A stretch of DNA of 64,000 bases from Burkholderia sp. 8Y (GCF_902506145.1 NZ_LR733519.1:1772314-1836313), one strand, 5' to 3'; positions 26,291-35,977 are shown, numbered from the stretch's first letter. The notes: generated from the letters alone by a model not told the origin. A program made the numbers and translations.

Positions 26291-28534
26291 TCAACGGAAG
26301 CGGTAATTCAGCGTCGCAAGGAACGTGCGGCCAAGACCCGGCACCGCGCGTCCGCCATCGGACGGGATCAGTGCATCGTAGTACTTCTTGTCCGTCAGAT
26401 TCAGCACGTTCAATTGAATATCGTAGCGCTTCTGATGATACGCGGCCATCACGTCCCAGCGCGTATAGCCGCCGACCTGCACGAGGTTGTTGTTGGCCGC
26501 ATATCGCGAGGACACGTACGAAGGCCCGCCACCGAACTCCCAGTTGGGTGTCACGTTATACGTGGACCACAGCGTCAGCATGTTATGCGGCGTATTGGCG
26601 AGCGTGTTGCCTGTGGTGCCGTCGAGCGCCTTTTGCACGGTGCCATCCATATAGGTGTAACCGCCGAACACCTGCCATCTGTTCGTGATGTGACCGGCAA
26701 CGCCGAGCTGATAACCCCGCACACGCACATCGCCATCGAGTGTGTATTCGCCCGTGGAAATCTGCGTGCGCGCGTTCGTCTTCTCGATGTTGAAGAGCGA
26801 TTGCGTGACAGAAAGCCCGCCATTCAACAGGTCCCACTTCGAGCCGATCTCGTACGAGCGATTCTTCTCGGGCGGGGTGTTCTGCTGATTGTTGGTGAGC
26901 GTAAGCGCCTCGAGCGACGGATTAAACGACGTGCCATACGACACGTAATACGACTGCCATTCGGTCGGTTGCCATACGATGCCGGTTCGCACGCTCGTGA
27001 AGTAATTCGTTTGCGTGGCATAGCCGGGCGCGTTGATCGAGTTATGGATCGATGCTTCATAGCGATCGCAGCGCACACCGCCGATCCATTTCCAGTGCTC
27101 GCCGATCGAGATGGTGTCGTTGAGATACAGTCCGATGCCGTTTGCGCTCGACTCCGCGAGATTGGTGGCCACCTCGCGATAATTCGAGGGACGCGTCGTA
27201 TAAGTCGGATCGACGAGCGGCACGATGGCGAGCGTATTGGATGGCAGGCCCGGCGTGGTCGCCGTGAAACTCTGGTTGCTGTATGTCTCGTGGCTCAGAT
27301 CGACGCCCACCAGCATGTCATGCTTGAGAAAGCCCGTGGCGAACTTGCCTTCGAAATCGGTCGTGTTATAGACCGAGTGGTCGTTGATATTGCGGTCTTT
27401 GCCTTGAAGCGGAACGTAAAGCGAAGAGAGCGGCAGCGTCGTGTAATTTCCGTTTGTCAATGCAGTGGATGTGCCGAGCGGGCCTGTTAGCACAGCGGCT
27501 GCGTTGGTCGCGCGAGCTTCCGTGCTGTAATGGCTGAATTGCGTCTGATTGCGCAACGTGAAGACCTCGTTGAAGCGATGCTCTACGCGCGCATTGAGCG
27601 TTTGCACGTCCTGAATCGTGCGGTCGTCGGTGAAGCCATAAAAGGTCTTCGTATCGACCGGCGCGGGATGTCCGTTGAGCGGCGGAATGCCGTAGTCCGG
27701 CTGATCGCGGTTGTGCTGAATCAGTGCCGAGAGCGTCACTTGCGTCGGCGTGCCGATGCCGAATTTCACTTCGGGCGCGACGCCATAGTCCTTGCTCTTC
27801 ATCTGATCGCGCGTCGAGCCCAGATCCTGCGCGAACGCGTTGATGCGAAACGCGGAAGTCTCTGTCATCGGCTGATCGATGTCGACCGTCGTTCGATAGC
27901 GGTCGTGCGTGCCCGCTTGCACGGATACATCGGCGCGGGGCTTGAGATCCGGCTGCTTGCTCACCTGATTGATGACGCCGCCTGTCGAACCTCGCCCGAA
28001 GTACAGCGACGACGGCCCGTACAGCACATCGATGGACTCGAGGTTGAACGTATCGCGATAGTACTGGCCACGGTCGCGAAAGCCGTCGAGATAGATATCG
28101 GTGCGCGCGGTAAAGCCGCGCAGATTGATGTTATTGCCGATCTGGCCGCCCTCCGCCGCGCCGAGCGTCACGCCGGGCACGTTGCGCAAAGCGTCGGAGA
28201 ACGAGCTGACCGCTTGCGATTGCAGCACGGCTTTCGGTACGACGACGACTGCCTGGGGAATGTCGCGCAGCGCGGCCGGCACCTTCGCGCCGACGCTCGA
28301 TACTTCTGGCTGAAAGTTGCGCGAGGCATCGCTTTGTCCCGTGACCTTCACAGCGGGCAGGGTGGTGGTTTCTTTCGGCGCAGCCGAATCTGCAACCGCG
28401 CTCGTGCCCGTGTTTGCGGCGGCAGAAGATGCAGCTTGCGTGCCTTGCGCTGTCGCTTGCGCGTGCAGCGGCGCGGCCATCGGCACGGCGGCAATCGTAA
28501 CCAGAGCCGCGGCAAGCGGCGTTTTCCTGAGCAT
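26291..28534 (-). CDS. TonB-dependent catecholate-type siderophore receptor
   Basis: A 747-residue outer-membrane receptor. It has a signal peptide (about 1-26), a likely TonB box around TLPAVKVTG, a plug domain (about 80-200; RDIPQAVVVVPKAVLQSQ, NINLRGFTARTDIYLDGFRD, VLYGPSSLYFGRGSTGGVIN) and a 22-strand barrel ending in a terminal aromatic-type signal (FLATLNYRFR). The pattern is close to Fiu/FiuA receptors for catecholate or hydroxamate iron complexes. It forms an operon with piuC. A Fur-box-like site lies about 85 bp upstream. Confidence 0.93.
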   Translation of the reverse strand: MLRKTPLAAALVTIAAVPMAAPLHAQATAQGTQAASSAAANTGTSAVADSAAPKETTTLPAVKVTGQSDASRNFQPEVSSVGAKVPAALRDIPQAVVVVPKAVLQSQAVSSFSDALRNVPGVTLGAAEGGQIGNNINLRGFTARTDIYLDGFRDRGQYYRDTFNLESIDVLYGPSSLYFGRGSTGGVINQVSKQPDLKPRADVSVQAGTHDRYRTTVDIDQPMTETSAFRINAFAQDLGSTRDQMKSKDYGVAPEVKFGIGTPTQVTLSALIQHNRDQPDYGIPPLNGHPAPVDTKTFYGFTDDRTIQDVQTLNARVEHRFNEVFTLRNQTQFSHYSTEARATNAAAVLTGPLGTSTALTNGNYTTLPLSSLYVPLQGKDRNINDHSVYNTTDFEGKFATGFLKHDMLVGVDLSHETYSNQSFTATTPGLPSNTLAIVPLVDPTYTTRPSNYREVATNLAESSANGIGLYLNDTISIGEHWKWIGGVRCDRYEASIHNSINAPGYATQTNYFTSVRTGIVWQPTEWQSYYVSYGTSFNPSLEALTLTNNQQNTPPEKNRSYEIGSKWDLLNGGLSVTQSLFNIEKTNARTQISTGEYTLDGDVRVRGYQLGVAGHITNRWQVFGGYTYMDGTVQKALDGTTGNTLANTPHNMLTLWSTYNVTPNWEFGGGPSYVSSRYAANNNLVQVGGYTRWDVMAAYHQKRYDIQLNVLNLTDKKYYDALIPSDGGRAVPGLGRTFLATLNYRFR

Positions 28535-28618
28535 CTCGTTCCCCGTTATCTTGTTAGTCGATTCCGAACGGCATCCCGGCGCGTTGCTCGCCGCAAACTG
28601 TTGCCGTCTTTGTTAAAT

Positions 28619-28637
28619 GCGAATCAGTATCATTACA
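28619..28637 (-). promoter_or_regulatory. Fur-box-like operator
   Basis: By eye, the minus-strand 19-mer matches the consensus GATAATGATAATCATTATC at 13 positions; the core TAATGATA is intact. It lies about 85 bp upstream of the TonB receptor start, where an iron-dependent repressor site is expected. Confidence 0.6.
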
Positions 28638-28904
28638 TAACGTGACGGGCTTTTGTAAGTAGCCTTGGAAGCTAGCGGGCTTAGCGGTTTGCATGCGGCA
28701 TGCACCATTCGGTGCGCAAAATGCACGCTTCGAGTGCAACAAGAGCCACGCGCACCAACGTAGCGCCGCAACGCGTCCCCGTTGGCGAATTGCCGCACCG
28801 TCGCTAGGCAGCCAGAGCGCGCCGCGCACAAAGATGAATACAAAATGCTCCACGATGGCCTGGAACTTGCACTTCTCGCCGTTTTTTCTGAGACGGCAGT
28901 CGAC

Positions 28905-30107
28905 ATGCAGGCACTTCAATCCGGTACCGATACTTTGTTTTTGCTGCTAGGCGCCGCCATGGTGCTTGCCATGCACGCAGGCTTCGCGTTTCTGGAATTG
29001 GGAACCGTCAGGCGAGAGAATCAGGTCAACGCGCTCGTCAAGATCCTTGTGGACTTCGCCGTGTCCACGCTGGCGTACTTCTTCGTCGGCTACAACATCG
29101 CGTATGGCGTGCAGTTCATGCACGGGGCCGACGTGCTCGCTCAGCACAACGGCTACGCGCTCGTGCGCTTCTTCTTCCTGTTGACTTTCGCGGCGGCCGT
29201 CCCGGCGATCGTGTCGGGCGGCATCGCGGAACGGTCGAAATTCAACCCGCAGTTGTTCGCGACGTGCGTCATCGTTGGTTTCGTTTATCCGCTGCTCGAA
29301 GGCATCGCGTGGAACGAGCGGTTTGGCATTCAGGCGTGGCTCACGCAGACGTTCGGTGCGCCGTTTCACGACTTCGCCGGTTCGGTCGTCGTGCATGCAT
29401 TCGGCGGCTGGGTCGCGTTGCCGGCAGTGATATTGCTCGGGCCGCGCCACGGCCGCTATCACAAGGATGGACGCATCGCTGCGCACCCGCCGTCGAGCAT
29501 TCCGTTCCTGGCACTCGGCGCATGGGTGCTCGCGGTCGGCTGGTTCGGCTTCAACGTAATGAGTGCGCAGACTGTCGACAAAATCAGCGGTCTCGTCGCC
29601 GTGAATTCACTCATGGCGATGGTCGGCGGTACGATCGCCGCGTGGGTCGCGGGCCGCAACGATCCCGGCTTCGCGTACAACGGTCCGCTGGCGGGGCTGG
29701 TCGCGGTATGCGCGGGCTCCGACGTGATGCATCCGCTCGGCGCGCTGATCGTCGGGGCAGTTGCAGGCGTTCTCTTCGTGCAGATGTTCACCTGCGTGCA
29801 GAACCGCTGGCGCATCGACGACGTACTGGGCGTCTGGCCGTTGCATGGCCTGTGCGGCGCGTGGGGCGGCATTGCGGCGGGCGTCTTCGGGCAGAAGACG
29901 TTCGGCGGCATCGGCGGCCTGTCGATGTGGTCGCAGTGTATCGGCACCATCGGCGCAGTCTTGCTCGCGCTCGCGGGCGGCACGGCGGTGTACGGCGTCA
30001 TCAAGATGACGGTGGGGCTGCGGCTGGACCGCGAGGACGAATTCAACGGCGCGGATCTCGCGATTCATCGAATCTCGTCGACGCCGGACCGTGAAATGGC
30101 GGGCTGA
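28905..30107 (+). CDS. Ammonium transporter (Amt family)
   Basis: A 400-residue protein with about eleven membrane segments. Conserved functional residues are present: Asp156 in FHDFAGS, the twin histidines His164 (VVVHAFGG) and His314 (WPLHGLCGAWGG) of the pore. It moves ammonium into the cytoplasm. The ATG at 28905 gives the usual family start (MQALQSGTDTLFLLLGA); earlier in-frame ATGs at 28782 and 28845 would add an uncharacteristic extension. No glnK gene is adjacent, unlike the common glnK-amtB pair. A strong inverted repeat follows the stop. Confidence 0.93.
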   Translation: MQALQSGTDTLFLLLGAAMVLAMHAGFAFLELGTVRRENQVNALVKILVDFAVSTLAYFFVGYNIAYGVQFMHGADVLAQHNGYALVRFFFLLTFAAAVPAIVSGGIAERSKFNPQLFATCVIVGFVYPLLEGIAWNERFGIQAWLTQTFGAPFHDFAGSVVVHAFGGWVALPAVILLGPRHGRYHKDGRIAAHPPSSIPFLALGAWVLAVGWFGFNVMSAQTVDKISGLVAVNSLMAMVGGTIAAWVAGRNDPGFAYNGPLAGLVAVCAGSDVMHPLGALIVGAVAGVLFVQMFTCVQNRWRIDDVLGVWPLHGLCGAWGGIAAGVFGQKTFGGIGGLSMWSQCIGTIGAVLLALAGGTAVYGVIKMTVGLRLDREDEFNGADLAIHRISSTPDREMAG

Positions 30108-30428
30108 TACGCAAGCCGTCGTCCGGCCCCGGGGGCGCCGAATTGAATGCAAGATGCCGCCCCGTGGCATCTTGCATGCCGTCGGCCAAGGCGGACGCGT
30201 GGCCGACACATGCCAATAGAAGAGTCCGGGCATGCGCTTCGCTGAACCCGACCGCTCGGGCCATCACCAATAGCGATCACCCGATCCGCGCAACGCGACG
30301 CGCGCTTTGCCTGATTGACGTCGAACCCTCGATTGACGAGAATCGCGCACCGGTCACGGTCGGCTCGCTATGCCGATGCGCGCTCGCCGGTTACGATATA
30401 CCGGCCGACTTCCTCCAAGGCCGAAAGC
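30108..30428. other. Intergenic region with a perfect 12-bp inverted repeat
   Basis: ATGCAAGATGCC (30147-30158) and GGCATCTTGCAT (30166-30177) form a perfect 12-bp stem with a 7-nt loop, 40 bp after the amt stop. There is no T tract, so it is either a factor-assisted terminator or a protein-binding site. The rest must include the promoter of the histidine kinase; no gene is supported. Confidence 0.6.
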
Positions 30429-32618
30429 TTGAACCCCACAGAAACCGGGACATTCGATTTGCCGCTACCGTCGCGCAACTTCTCGTTGACGCGACGTGTG
30501 CTGTTGCTCGTTCTGGCCGCTTCAATTGCGATTCCGCTTGTCTGTCTCGGCATCTACGGTTATTACGACTATCAGCGGCGCTTTGCCGATGCCGGCGAGT
30601 TGACCGAGCGGCTCGCGCGCGTGGCGAACGAACACGCGCTCAAGGTGCTGGATCTCAATCAGCAACTGGAAACGCGTGTCGTCGACATGCTGGGCGACAG
30701 TGACGACGCAAGCATCAAGAGTCGCGAGGAAGCGTTGCATCGCGCCCTCGACGACATGAGCGGCACGCTCGCACAGGTCGCAGCGATTTCCGCTTTCGGC
30801 GCAAACGGCGCGCTGCTCGTGAACAGCCGCTGGTATCCCTCTCCGCAGGTGTCGATCGCCGAGCGCGATGACTTTCTTTCCGCACGCGCCGTCGCGCCCG
30901 TCGCCTATTTTTCTCTGCCGTTGCGCGGCAAGGTCGCTCAATCGGACGTGTTCACGACGACCATGGGCCGCATCAGCCGCAACGGGCAGTTCCTCGGCGT
31001 CGTGTCGATCGCATTGAAGCGCGACTACTTCATCGACTTCTATCGCGAGATCGCCGCTGGCGACAACGCGCTCGTCATCGGTTTATATCGGCGCGACGGC
31101 GGCATTCTCGTGCGCTATCCGCCGAACCCGGACTCGTCGCAAGTCGCGAACAATACGCCGTTCGCCGAGGCATTCCGGAACAATGAACTCTTCGGGCGCA
31201 TACGCATGACATCGACAGTCGATCATGTCGAGCGCGTCTTTGCATATCGGCGCGTCGGGGACTTTCCGCTCTATGTCGCGACCGGTTATGCCACGTCGGT
31301 CGTGCGGGCGCGCTGGCGGCAGAACCTCGCGCTGGTCGCGGCGATAGCGGCATTGCCATGCATTGCCGTATGGCTTCTGATCGGCTTCTCCATTCGCCGC
31401 CTCGATGAAGAGCGTGCCGCGTGGGAACGCTGGCAAGCAGAGATCGCGACGAGACTTTCGATCGAAGCATCGAGCCGTCAATTGCGGCGCATGGGCGCGC
31501 TCGGCAATCTCGTCGCGAACGTCGCGCATGATTTCAATAACCTGCTGATGGTCGTGTCGTCGAACATGGCGCTTGCGCGGCGCAAGCATTTCAACGATGT
31601 CGAAAGCGAGGTGCTCGCAGTCGAACGCGCGACGGCCGGCGCCGAGTCGCTGGCGCGGCGGCTGATGAGCGTCGCGCGCAAGCATCCGCTCAAGCAGGAA
31701 GTCATCGACCCGGCCGCGTGGATCAGAAGCATGCTTGAGATCGTGAAGCGTGCGGTGCATCCATCGGTGTCGTTGACGGTCGAGTTTTCAGCGGACGTGT
31801 GGCCCGTCATCGCCGATCCAGTCGAGCTCGAACTGGCGCTCGTCAATATCGTCGCGAACGCGAGCGAGGCGATGCCGCATGGCGGGCGCATCGTGATTCG
31901 CTGTCAGAACGCGCGGCTGCGGGGCGCGGAAACCGATCTGCCCGATGGCGAATACGTGCTCATCTCCGTGACGGATAACGGTGAAGGCATGACCGAAGCG
32001 GTGCTTCGCCGCGCATTCGAACCGCTATTCACGACGAAAGTGCGTGGCGCGGGCACGGGCCTCGGGCTCTCACAAGTGCTGGCCGCCTGCGAACAGGCGG
32101 GGGGCACCGCGCGCATCACGAGCGTGCCCGGCGCGGGCACCACGGTGAGACTCTATTTGCCGAGGCATCACGGCCCCGTCACGGTTGCTGCGCCGCCGCC
32201 CGTCGTGGAGAAAGCGCCTTTCAAACCGCCTCAGGTTTCGAACGATGAACATCCGTTGCGAGCCATGTCGGTGCTGCTCGTCGAAGACAACGCCGATGTC
32301 GCCGCGGGCGTCATGGCCGTGCTCGAAGTCTTCGGTTGCACGGTGCATCACGAAGCGAGCGCGGATGCGGCATTCGCACTCATGGGCGAGGGTTACAGCT
32401 TCGATCTCGTTCTCTCGGACGTGCAGATGCCCGGCAACATGAACGGCATCGATCTCGCCGAACAGATCATGAAGCGGTTGCCTTCGCAAAAGCTCGTGCT
32501 CATGACGGGCTATGCCGACGACATCGAACGCGCGAAGCATCTCGGCGTGCCGATCCTTGCCAAGCCTTTCGATATGGACGATCTGCGCGATGTCATCGCG
32601 GACCGTGTGCCGCACTGA
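30429..32618 (+). CDS. Hybrid sensor histidine kinase with C-terminal receiver
   Basis: About 729 residues. Order: membrane segment (about 19-44), a Cache-like periplasmic sensor, second membrane segment (about 298-320), HisKA with phospho-acceptor His367 in VAHDFNNLL, HATPase_c with VNIVANASEAM (about 471) and GTGLGLSQ (about 542), and a receiver domain (about 612-727) with Asp664 and Lys712. The H-box belongs to the HWE/HDFNNLL class that often lacks a cognate regulator gene. No ATG precedes the first membrane segment; TTG at 30429 with CAAGG upstream is my choice, TTG at 30315 the alternative. No partner regulator is adjacent. Confidence 0.9.
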   Translation: MNPTETGTFDLPLPSRNFSLTRRVLLLVLAASIAIPLVCLGIYGYYDYQRRFADAGELTERLARVANEHALKVLDLNQQLETRVVDMLGDSDDASIKSREEALHRALDDMSGTLAQVAAISAFGANGALLVNSRWYPSPQVSIAERDDFLSARAVAPVAYFSLPLRGKVAQSDVFTTTMGRISRNGQFLGVVSIALKRDYFIDFYREIAAGDNALVIGLYRRDGGILVRYPPNPDSSQVANNTPFAEAFRNNELFGRIRMTSTVDHVERVFAYRRVGDFPLYVATGYATSVVRARWRQNLALVAAIAALPCIAVWLLIGFSIRRLDEERAAWERWQAEIATRLSIEASSRQLRRMGALGNLVANVAHDFNNLLMVVSSNMALARRKHFNDVESEVLAVERATAGAESLARRLMSVARKHPLKQEVIDPAAWIRSMLEIVKRAVHPSVSLTVEFSADVWPVIADPVELELALVNIVANASEAMPHGGRIVIRCQNARLRGAETDLPDGEYVLISVTDNGEGMTEAVLRRAFEPLFTTKVRGAGTGLGLSQVLAACEQAGGTARITSVPGAGTTVRLYLPRHHGPVTVAAPPPVVEKAPFKPPQVSNDEHPLRAMSVLLVEDNADVAAGVMAVLEVFGCTVHHEASADAAFALMGEGYSFDLVLSDVQMPGNMNGIDLAEQIMKRLPSQKLVLMTGYADDIERAKHLGVPILAKPFDMDDLRDVIADRVPH

Positions 32619-32624
32619 GCCGAC

Positions 32625-33146
32625 TTATTTATGCGTCGGCATCGGGCGTGCGCCGACCAGAGGATTGAACGACCTGCGCTTGCCCGTCGTTGCTTCGTCG
32701 GCGTCGTCGTTGTCGTCGTTGTCGTCGGCTTTGGCATCGGCTTTCGCGCGACGCGCAGTGGTGCGCTTGCCGCCGAGTTGATCGAGCAGGTCCTCGTCGT
32801 CGGCGGCTTCTTCGTCTGTTTCACCGTGGTTTGGCGCGGCTGCTTGTCCTGCGCCTGCAAGATGCTCCATAACGGATAAAAAGTCCTTCTGCGCCGACCT
32901 CAACGCGCGTCCCGGCATCATGATGAGCACGACTGCTTCCTGCACGGTGTGGTCATCGACGGTATGCAGCGCGCCCGCTTCAGTCCAGTCGATGCCGCTG
33001 TCCGCGTACGCCGCGATCACATGTTGAAGCACGGCGGGCGAGAGCACGCCGGCATCGTATAAGCCGACGATCTGCCGCTCGGCAAGTGCGAAGAGACGGG
33101 TGGCCGGGGCGGGATTCGCCCTTGATCTGGGCTTGCGGGCGGCCAT
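32625..33146 (-). CDS. Hypothetical protein with acidic low-complexity C terminus
   Basis: A 173-residue cytoplasmic protein that I do not recognise. The N-terminal half is predicted helical (ATRLFALAERQIVGLYDAGVL, HVIAAYADSGIDW, LIMMPGRALRSAQKDFLSVME); the C-terminal half is rich in Asp, Glu, Lys and Ala and probably disordered. Its ATG directly follows the TAA of the sorbosone-dehydrogenase-like gene (TAAATG), so translation is probably coupled and the two belong to one operon. Confidence 0.72.
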   Translation of the reverse strand: MAARKPRSRANPAPATRLFALAERQIVGLYDAGVLSPAVLQHVIAAYADSGIDWTEAGALHTVDDHTVQEAVVLIMMPGRALRSAQKDFLSVMEHLAGAGQAAAPNHGETDEEAADDEDLLDQLGGKRTTARRAKADAKADDNDDNDDADEATTGKRRSFNPLVGARPMPTHK

Positions 33147-34472
33147 TTATTTCGATGCGGGCGCGACCCGCCAAACGGTATTACCGACATCGTCCGCGAC
33201 CAGCAAGCCGCCCGTATGATCCACGGCGACACCGACGGGACGCCCTAACGCATGTCCATCCGACGAAAGAAATCCGGTGAGGATATCTTCGGGCGGACCG
33301 GAAGGCTTGCCATCCACGAACGGCACGAATATGACCTTGTAGCCGCTTCTCGGCTTGCGATTCCAGGACCCGTGCTGACCAATGAACGCACCGTTCCAGT
33401 AGTGCTGCGGAAAGGCTTTCGCATCATAGAAGGTCAGGCCGAGCGAGGCTGTATGCGCGCCGAGCGCATAGTCGGGGACGATGGCCGAGTCCACGAGGTC
33501 AGCACGTTGCGGCTTGACGCGATCGTCTACATGCTGACCGTAATAGCTATAAGGCCAGCCATAGAATGCACCGTCCTTTACCGCCGTCATATAGTCGGGA
33601 ACCAGTTCGTTGCCGAGTTCATCGCGTTCATTTACAGCCGTCCATAACGCGCCGGATTGCGGCTGCCATGACAGTCCGTTAGGATTCCGAAGTCCCGTTG
33701 CATAAAGGCGCGTCTGTCTCGTGGCGATGTCCACTTCCATGATCGCCGCGCGCCCGTTCTCAGCCTCGATGCCGTTCTCCGCCGCGTTGCTGTTGGAGCC
33801 GATCGTCACGTACAGCTGCTTGCCGTCCGGGCTCGCGATGATGTTCTTGGTCCAGTGATGATTGATCGAACCTGCCGGCAGATCGATGAATTTCTCTCCC
33901 GGCGAATCGATCTTCGTTTCGCCTGCGTGATACCTGAAACGCAGCACGGCATCGGTATCGGCGACATAAAGATCGTCTCCTACCAGCGCCATGCCGAAGG
34001 GCGAATGAAGATGGTCGATGAATACGGTACGCGTTTCAGCCACACCGTCTCCGTCGGCATCACGCAGCAAGACGATGCGATCCGGGCTGGGCACACCCGC
34101 GCCTGCGCGTTTCATCACCTTCTTCATGATGGCGCCCTTGATGCCCGCATTCTCGTCATGCTCGGCCGGTGCGTTGCTCTCCGCAACGAGCACGTCTCCG
34201 TTAGGCAGCGTCGTCAGCCATCGCGGATGGTCGAGGCCGGACGCGAATGCAGTCACGTCGAAGCCTGCGGGCGACAGCGGCTTCTGGCCTTGCGACCACG
34301 ATTTCGCGGGTGCGATGTTCACCGTCGGCAATAAGGCACGGCGCGGCGCCGGAAGTTCGGGATCGGGTCCGAAGCCAGCGGGATAGGTTTGCGCGAGCGC
34401 GATGCTGGACCACGCGGTCAGCATCGCGACAAGCGTCATGCGCAGGCGCTTACGCGCGTCGGGAAAGGCCAT
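33147..34472 (-). CDS. L-sorbosone dehydrogenase-like PQQ-type sugar dehydrogenase
   Basis: A 441-residue exported six-bladed beta-propeller of the sorbosone dehydrogenase/glucose dehydrogenase (GSDH) family. A signal peptide ends near ALA-Q (about residue 28). Propeller motifs include [56 protein letters not shown] and [18 protein letters not shown]. Relatives oxidise aldoses using PQQ in the periplasm; others of this fold have unknown substrates. It sits between a mini zinc-finger gene and a hypothetical gene in one tight operon. A pqqA-like gene lies about 1.9 kb away. Confidence 0.88.
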   Translation of the reverse strand: MAFPDARKRLRMTLVAMLTAWSSIALAQTYPAGFGPDPELPAPRRALLPTVNIAPAKSWSQGQKPLSPAGFDVTAFASGLDHPRWLTTLPNGDVLVAESNAPAEHDENAGIKGAIMKKVMKRAGAGVPSPDRIVLLRDADGDGVAETRTVFIDHLHSPFGMALVGDDLYVADTDAVLRFRYHAGETKIDSPGEKFIDLPAGSINHHWTKNIIASPDGKQLYVTIGSNSNAAENGIEAENGRAAIMEVDIATRQTRLYATGLRNPNGLSWQPQSGALWTAVNERDELGNELVPDYMTAVKDGAFYGWPYSYYGQHVDDRVKPQRADLVDSAIVPDYALGAHTASLGLTFYDAKAFPQHYWNGAFIGQHGSWNRKPRSGYKVIFVPFVDGKPSGPPEDILTGFLSSDGHALGRPVGVAVDHTGGLLVADDVGNTVWRVAPASK

Positions 34473-34475
34473 CCA

Positions 34476-34643
34476 TCAGCCTCCGCCGATGCCCTGCACG
34501 ATCTTTCCCGTGCCTTCGCAAGTCGGACAATCGGCGCCGTCGCGCTCGCCCGTGCCGTTGCAGTCCGGACAGATGTCTTCGCCGGTGCCCGGTGCGCCCG
34601 GTTCGGCTTCGTCGCCCGGACTAAGAGGAGGTTCTTGCGCCAT
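34476..34643 (-). CDS. Mini zinc-finger protein (DnaJ-like CXXCXGXG)
   Basis: A 55-residue protein holding one pair of CXXCXGXG-type motifs (CPDCNGTGERDGADCPTCEGTG), the zinc centre of DnaJ, without any J domain. The N-terminal part is acidic and disordered. GGGAGA precedes the ATG at 34643. Its stop is 3 bp before the next start, so it leads the operon with the sorbosone-dehydrogenase-like gene. A chaperone or metal role is possible but only inferred. Confidence 0.8.
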   Translation of the reverse strand: MAQEPPLSPGDEAEPGAPGTGEDICPDCNGTGERDGADCPTCEGTGKIVQGIGGG

Positions 34644-34722
34644 GACTGTCTCCCTAGTTGATGTGCCTTCGCTGGAGCAAGGACTATTCCCCAACTCGAT
34701 CGCTCGCGGCCGGCGTTCGACT

Positions 34723-35139
34723 TCACGGCTTGCGGCCGAATGCTTCCCTTAAGTGCTTCTTGGCCCGCTCCAACGTATTTCGTCGCGTCTTCGGCAGATT
34801 GCGGCCGGCGCGATTGATGTAGAAATTGAGCATCGACATCGCCGATTGAAACGGCGTGCCCTTGCGCCGCGTGCTTTCCGTCGACGAGCGCTTAAGCGAT
34901 TGTGCGATTTCCTCTGCATTGCCAGTCTTGAAGATGTCGCGCTGAATATCCATTGCGTCGCTCGTTTCCATCACATGATGCGACCAGCGGTGCGTGGAAT
35001 TCGCGGACGTCGTCGACTTGCTCGCGTTCTTCTTGCGATCGCTGGCAAGCGCATGGCGTTGCCGCGTACTGGTGCTCTTGCCTGAGCGCGTCTTGCCGGT
35101 GCCTGTGCCGGTCTTCTTGCTCTTGCATTGCGCGGGCAT
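34723..35139 (-). CDS. DUF3175 domain protein
   Basis: A 138-residue basic protein. The N-terminal 45 residues are Lys/Ser/Thr-rich and disordered, recalling a nucleic-acid-binding tail. The rest is the DUF3175 core (HRWSHHVMETSDAMDIQRDIF, IAQSLKRSS, SAMSMLNFYINRAGRNL, ERAKKHLREAFGR). Function unknown. It follows the udgX-type gene by 13 bp in the same direction, so a DNA-related role and cotranscription are likely (inference). Confidence 0.87.
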   Translation of the reverse strand: MPAQCKSKKTGTGTGKTRSGKSTSTRQRHALASDRKKNASKSTTSANSTHRWSHHVMETSDAMDIQRDIFKTGNAEEIAQSLKRSSTESTRRKGTPFQSAMSMLNFYINRAGRNLPKTRRNTLERAKKHLREAFGRKP

Positions 35140-35152
35140 GGCGGTTCCTCTT

Positions 35153-35770
35153 TCAGCGTGTATGTTTCATCAGCCGATGCGCTTCACGCAAGGCATCGAC
35201 GATTGCCTGATAGGCCGCATGGCGGGTCTCTGGGTCGGGCGCACGCAATACATAAGACGGGTGATAGGTCGCGACGATGGCGCGTCCCTCGTGCTCGATC
35301 GCATGTCCCATCGACGCTTGCAACTTGGCCTTGGAGTCGCGCAGCACCGACTTGAGCGCGGTCGCGCCCAATGCCACGATCACCTTTGGATCGATATCGG
35401 CGGTCTCACGATCCATCCAGTAATGACATGCGTCGATTTCGCGCTGCGCAGGCGTTTTATGCATGCGCCGCTTGCCTCGCGGTTCCCATTTGAAGTGCTT
35501 GACCGCGTTAGTCACATAGACTTCCTTGCGCGCGACGCCGGCTTCTTCGAGGGCGCGATCCAGCATGGCGCCTGCCGGACCGACGAACGGTTTGCCTTGC
35601 AGATCTTCCTGATCGCCCGGTTGTTCGCCGACGATCATCAACGGTGCATGACGCGGACCCGCGCCGGGGACGGCTTGCGTGGCGTCCTTGTATAACGCGC
35701 AGCGATGACAGACGTCGAGCGTGTCGGGCGTTTGATCGGGTTCTACACCGGGTTGCGGAGTCGTGACCAT
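35153..35770 (-). CDS. UdgX-type uracil-DNA glycosylase
   Basis: A 205-residue member of the uracil-DNA glycosylase superfamily. Motif 1 is GEQPGDQ (residues 48-54), with FVGPAG following; the C-terminal motif is HPSYVL (170 on). It has the insertion that defines UdgX, GKRRMHKTP, whose His104 corresponds to the histidine that bonds covalently to the abasic site in Mycobacterium UdgX. Cys21, Cys24 and Cys115 are cluster ligand candidates, and His92 sits where family 4 enzymes have a fourth Cys. The enzyme would excise uracil and stay linked to DNA. The DUF3175 gene follows at 13 bp. Confidence 0.9.
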   Translation of the reverse strand: MVTTPQPGVEPDQTPDTLDVCHRCALYKDATQAVPGAGPRHAPLMIVGEQPGDQEDLQGKPFVGPAGAMLDRALEEAGVARKEVYVTNAVKHFKWEPRGKRRMHKTPAQREIDACHYWMDRETADIDPKVIVALGATALKSVLRDSKAKLQASMGHAIEHEGRAIVATYHPSYVLRAPDPETRHAAYQAIVDALREAHRLMKHTR

Positions 35771-35977
35771 GGGTGTTCGAGTCAGGCCATTGCGTTTTAG
35801 TGCAACGCACTCGTTGACAATGAGTGTGCCTTTGGCGCACCCGCGCGCGAGGCGTCACGCTGAATCATAGACATTGCGCGCTCCGACGACGTTGAAGAGT
35901 GCGCAGCAATTAGTGAGCCGCAACGCTGAGGAATGCGCCTTGCTCCAACGGATATACCCAAGCAAAGGAGGCCAACG

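Noticed and set aside
30108..30428. Inverted repeat after amt as a classical intrinsic terminator
   Set aside because: The stem is strong but no T tract follows, so it is listed as an unexplained repeat.
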